From: an uncultured Acidimicrobiaceae bacterium
Lineage (GTDB): Bacteria > Actinomycetota > Acidimicrobiia > Acidimicrobiales > Microtrichaceae
Length of the DNA stretch: 11,651 nt
Reading direction: 5' to 3'
Assembly (NCBI GenBank): GCA_937868025.1
Contig: CALMLJ010000590.1
Location: 1-11,651, forward strand
The notes beneath the pieces were generated by a model. The model had not been told where the DNA came from. It was given only the letters and a program-made list of their open reading frames with translations, and made no database searches. Position numbers and translations under genes: made by a program. This document shows positions 7,362 to 11,651 of the stretch, in pieces. Within the stretch, counting starts at the first letter, position 1; each line of letters opens with the position of its first letter.

Positions 7362-7367
7362 CGTTCC

Positions 7368-8363
7368 GTGGTCACCACCAACCCCCTCGACGTCATGCCG
7401 ACCATGAGCGCCGACCTGGTCCGGGTCGAAGGCGAGCTGTTGGCGTCGGTGACGTCGCAGGATCCGTACCTCACCGAGATCGCCGGCCACCTCATCAAGG
7501 CCGGGGGAAAGCGGGTCCGTCCCGGCTTCTGCATCGCCGCCGCGGCGACCGCCGCGGGGTCCGACGGGGTCGCCACCGCTGACATCATCAAGGCCGCCGT
7601 GTCGGTGGAGCTCGTGCACCTGGGTTCGCTCTACCACGACGACGTCATGGACGACGCCATCACGCGCCGCACCGTCGAGAGCGTCAACGCCAAGTGGGGC
7701 AACCTCAAGGCCATCCTCGCCGGCGACTTCCTCCTGGCCCGTGCCTCGGAGATCGCATCATCGCTCGGTGTCGAGGTGGCCGGCCTCCTCGCGTCGACCA
7801 TCGCCCGACTCTGCGAGGGGCAGGTGCTCGAGCTGCGGTTCACCTACGACACCGCCCGCACCGAGGATGCGTACCTGCGGTCGATCGACGGCAAGACCGC
7901 GGCGCTGCTCGCCACCGCGAGCCGCATCGGCGGAATCGTCGCCGAGTTGCCGCCGGAGCAGATCGAGGCGCTCACCACGTTCGGCCACGCCTACGGCATG
8001 GCCTTCCAGGTCGTCGACGACGTGCTCGACCTCGTCGCGACCGAGGCCGAGCTCGGCAAGCCTGCCGGCCACGACATGGAGGAAGGGGTGTACACCCTCC
8101 CCGTCCTCCGGGCGCTCGCCAGCGATGCCGGCGACGAGCTGCGCCCGCTCCTGACCGACCACATGACCGCCGACGATCGCGCCCGGGCCGTCGAGATCGT
8201 CGCCGGTGGCGGTTGGATCACCGGGGCGGTCGAGGTGGCGCGTTCCCACGCCGCCCGCGCGGTCGAGGCACTCGATCGGTTCCCCTCCGGCCCCGGGGTC
8301 GACGGCCTGAGCGCCGCTGCAGCCCACCTCGTCGACTCCGTCGAGGCCGCGGCAGCGCGCTGA
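7368..8363 (+). CDS. Long-chain polyprenyl diphosphate synthase
   Basis: This trans-type prenyl elongase condenses isopentenyl diphosphate units onto an allylic diphosphate in the cytoplasm. At 331 residues it matches the family. It shows GGKRVRP (46-52, diphosphate binding), the first Asp-rich motif DDVMD at 91-95 and the second DDVLD at 217-221, followed by GKPAGHDMEEGVYTLPVL. The residues 4 and 5 positions before the first motif are Ser and Gly; such small residues usually permit long products, so a C35-C50 chain for a menaquinone tail is likely. The variant EGVYTLP instead of EGKxTLP is common in actinobacterial GrcC-type enzymes. The GTG start is supported by the -10-like TAACGT 6 nt upstream; an ATG at 7395 is an alternative. 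It is a single-gene unit, divergent from clpC and convergent with the ABC gene. No menaquinone or carotenoid genes are beside it, so the exact pathway is open. Confidence 0.92.
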   Translation: MVTTNPLDVMPTMSADLVRVEGELLASVTSQDPYLTEIAGHLIKAGGKRVRPGFCIAAAATAAGSDGVATADIIKAAVSVELVHLGSLYHDDVMDDAITRRTVESVNAKWGNLKAILAGDFLLARASEIASSLGVEVAGLLASTIARLCEGQVLELRFTYDTARTEDAYLRSIDGKTAALLATASRIGGIVAELPPEQIEALTTFGHAYGMAFQVVDDVLDLVATEAELGKPAGHDMEEGVYTLPVLRALASDAGDELRPLLTDHMTADDRARAVEIVAGGGWITGAVEVARSHAARAVEALDRFPSGPGVDGLSAAAAHLVDSVEAAAAR

Positions 8364-8367
8364 CCTT

Positions 8368-8393
8368 CGCCCCACGGCTCAACCGCGGGGGCG
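8368..8393. terminator. Imperfect hairpin at a convergent gene junction
   Basis: CGCCCC and GGGGGCG flank an inner CGG-CTCAA-CCG stem, giving about 9 paired bases with one mismatch and one bulged G. It lies across the 15-bp gap between the prenyl-synthase stop and the ABC-gene stop. It might end transcription from both sides. There is no T-tract, and the structure overlaps the ABC gene's end, so the call is tentative. Confidence 0.3.
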
Positions 8394-9329
8394 GACGCCG
8401 ATCCGATCTCCCGGCTCGAGACGACGCCCCCGGGAGCGGGAACGCACCGTGACCTCCGTGTTGTCGTCGAACACGACGGTGGTGAGGACGTCGGCCCCGC
8501 CGAACTCCTCGCGGACGACGCGTCCCGTGGTCGAGCCGGGCCGGCCGACGTCGGTGAGCTCGAGGTCCTCGGGCCGCACCAACGCCCCACCGGGCCACTC
8601 GCTGACGTCCCCGACGAACGCCGCGACCCAGTCGTCCGCCGGCGATCCGTACACGTCGCGGGGCGAACCCTCCTGGACGATCACGCCGTCACGCATGACG
8701 GCGACACGATCGGCGACGGCAAAGGCCTCGTCACGATCGTGGGTGACCAACAGCACGGTCACCCCGGCGGCTCGCACCACCTCGCCGACCTCTCGCCGCA
8801 GCCGGGCGCGGAGCACGGCGTCGAGGTTCGAGAACGGCTCGTCCATGAGCACCACCGCCGGAGCCGGCGCCAGGGCGCGTGCCAACGCGACTCGTTGCGC
8901 CTGCCCACCCGACAGCGAGTCGGGACGGCGGTCGCCGAATCCGGCGAGCCCAACGAGGTCGAGCATCTCGGAGATGCGGGGACCGTCCTTCCGATCGGCC
9001 CGCGCCAGGCCATAGCCCACGTTGTGGGCGACGCTCAGGTGCGGGAACAGCGCCCCGTTCTGGAAGATCATGCCCACCCGTCGCTGCTCGGTCGGCACGT
9101 TGACACCCTGACCCGACGCCACCACACCGCCGATCTCGACGGTGCCGGCATCGGCGTCCTCGAGTCCGGCGACGATGCGCAGGGCCGTCGTCTTGCCGCA
9201 GCCCGACGGCCCGAGCAGCGCGGTGACCGAACCCGGGGCGATCGAGAGGTCGAGACCCCGCAGTACCGAGACCCCGTCGAACGACTTGGTGATGCCCGCG
9301 AGGACGACGGCCGCCGGCGAGTCGGCCAC
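8379..9329 (-). CDS. ABC transporter ATP-binding protein, FbpC/PotA/CysA-like importer type
   Basis: This is the ATPase subunit of an import-type ABC transporter, acting at the inner face of the membrane. In 316 residues it shows Walker A GPSGCGKT (40-47), Q-loop Q90 within IFQNGALFPHLSV, signature LSGGQ (139-143), Walker B VVLMDE (159-164), D-loop SNLD (167-170) and switch H197. A C-terminal TOBE-like extension (about 230-316) follows, as in ferric-iron, spermidine, sulfate and maltose ATPases. The IFQNGALFPHLSV region looks most like ferric/FbpC-type proteins, but the substrate cannot be assigned. The start is GTG at 9329, 6 bp after the lysS stop, with a modest TAGG ribosome site 5 nt upstream. 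No permease or binding protein is in the window, so it is an orphan ATPase at the end of the coaX-lysS run. Confidence 0.93.
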   Translation of the reverse strand: MADSPAAVVLAGITKSFDGVSVLRGLDLSIAPGSVTALLGPSGCGKTTALRIVAGLEDADAGTVEIGGVVASGQGVNVPTEQRRVGMIFQNGALFPHLSVAHNVGYGLARADRKDGPRISEMLDLVGLAGFGDRRPDSLSGGQAQRVALARALAPAPAVVLMDEPFSNLDAVLRARLRREVGEVVRAAGVTVLLVTHDRDEAFAVADRVAVMRDGVIVQEGSPRDVYGSPADDWVAAFVGDVSEWPGGALVRPEDLELTDVGRPGSTTGRVVREEFGGADVLTTVVFDDNTEVTVRSRSRGRRLEPGDRIGVRPRG

Positions 9330-9335
9330 GTCGAC

Positions 9336-10768
<1,433 letters not shown>

Positions 10769-10772
<4 letters not shown>

Positions 10773-11545
10773 CGGTTCTTCTCCCAGATCAGTCGCAGTC
10801 CGTGCAGTGTGAGCCACGGCTCGACGTGCTCGATGGCATCGGCGTAGGGAGCGATGAGATCGGCCAGGCCTCCGGTCGCGATGACGGTCGGCTCGCCGAT
10901 CACATCCTCGATGCGGTCGCACATGCCGTCGATCATCGCCGAGTAGCCGTAGATCACGCCCGACTGGATGGACTCGACGGTGGTCTTGCCGATCACGCTG
11001 CGCGGCTCGATGAGCTCGACGCGGCGCAACGCGGCCGCCCGCCCGAAGAGCGCGTCGAGGCTGATCTCGATGCCGGGGATGATCGCCCCACCGAGGTACT
11101 CGCCCGCCGCGGAGATGACGTCGAACGTTGTCGCGGTGCCGAAGTCGACGCAGATGGTGGGGCCGCCGTACAGGTCGAACGCGCCCACAGCATTGGCGAT
11201 GCGGTCGGCGCCGACCTCCTTGGGATTGTCGTAGAGCACCGGCATGCCCGTCTTGACGCCCGTGCCGAGCACAACCGGGTCGATCCCGAGGTAGCGCTCG
11301 CACATACGACGAAGCTCAAAGGTGACACTCGGGACACCCGAACTCACGGCGACGCCGCTCACGTCGACCTTCCAATCGTGGCCGGCGGTCAGCAGGAACT
11401 CACTGAACATCAAGGCCAACTCGTCAGAGGTGCGCACGGCGTTGGTGGCGATGCGCCAGTGGTCGAGGAGCTCGTGGCTCTCGTCGCCGCTCTTGTAGAG
11501 CCCGATGACGGTCTGGGTGTTTCCGACGTCGATCGCCAGCAGCAC
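10769..11545 (-). CDS. coaX: Type III pantothenate kinase
   Basis: CoaX phosphorylates pantothenate with ATP, the first step of coenzyme A synthesis, and unlike type I enzymes is not fed back by CoA. The 258-residue length is standard. It belongs to the ASKHA fold: DVGNT with D6 (phosphate binding) at the start, a GADR motif at 112-115, DFGTATTFD at 134-142 with the second conserved Asp D134, then GGAIIPG and a late VIATGG. All catalytic motifs appear intact. The start is GTG at 11545 with AAGGA 6 nt upstream. The stop overlaps the lysS start by 4 bp, making it the first gene of a coaX-lysS-ABC unit in this window. A TAGTCT -10-like hexamer lies about 30 bp upstream, but a -35 is not convincing, so co-transcription from a gene beyond the right edge is possible. 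Confidence 0.96.
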
Positions 11546-11614
11546 GGGGATTCCTTCGATAGGGGGCGGGATCAGACTAGTTGCGGGGATCGCCGAGGTA
11601 CCGAAGCGTAAGAA

Positions 11615-11635
11615 GCTCCCGAGGGACGAGGGAGC
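11615..11635 (-). terminator. Possible terminator hairpin upstream of coaX
   Basis: On the minus strand GCTCCC and GGGAGC pair as a 6-bp GC stem with a 9-nt loop, followed by TTCTTACGCTT, which is T-rich for this genome. It may end transcription of a gene lying beyond the right edge. The surrounding sequence also contains a tandem CGAGGGA 7-mer, and the same DNA reads as an open minus-strand frame to 11577, so a coding origin is not excluded. Confidence 0.35.
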
Positions 11636-11651
11636 GAGCCTGAGCGGAGGT

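Noticed and set aside
10773..11303. Upstream in-frame extension of lysS to 11303.
   Set aside because: It lies wholly inside coaX in another frame and is Arg-rich and unlike LysRS. The ATGA overlap with GGGAG upstream gives a clear start at 10772.
11577..11651. A minus-strand frame open from the right edge to a TAG at 11577-11579, ending LTLRYLGDPRN.
   Set aside because: Only 24 codons are visible, they include a repeat/hairpin tract, and no family is recognised. It could be the end of an upstream gene but cannot be supported.

Overview
The window is GC-rich, chromosomal-type bacterial DNA with dense genes, many GTG starts, short or overlapping gene junctions and strong G/C third-position bias. 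The protein set points to an actinobacterium: a ClpC1-like unfoldase with the [21 protein letters not shown] start, an LppM-type lipoprotein, and type III pantothenate kinase directly followed by lysS. A class such as Acidimicrobiia is plausible, but the sequence alone does not settle it.

Layout, left to right. (1) The 3' part of a plus-strand membrane acyltransferase runs in from the left edge. It overlaps, tail to tail, the end of minus-strand radA. (2) radA has its own promoter-like region, carrying a near-perfect LexA (SOS) box between the -35 and -10 candidates. (3) A minus-strand pair follows: an LppM-like lipoprotein gene, then a CLC-family antiporter with the signature residues of the fluoride-specific CLC-F clade. 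The two look translationally coupled. (4) clpC, also minus strand, ends in a strong UUCG-loop hairpin. (5) A 208-bp divergent intergenic region separates clpC from a plus-strand long-chain polyprenyl diphosphate synthase, which looks leaderless. (6) Convergent to that gene is a minus-strand run read in the order coaX, lysS, ABC-transporter ATPase, with a 4-bp overlap and a 6-bp gap.

By function the window is mostly housekeeping: CoA synthesis, lysyl-tRNA charging, proteolysis, recombination repair and isoprenoid side-chain synthesis. It also holds three envelope or transport genes. I see no prophage, insertion sequence, CRISPR array, tRNA, rRNA or defence island, and no clear undescribed system. 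The observations most worth following are the LexA box at radA, the fluoride-type CLC without an evident fluoride riboswitch, the KHRFG variant of the RadA signature motif, and the structured clpC/prenyl-synthase intergenic region.
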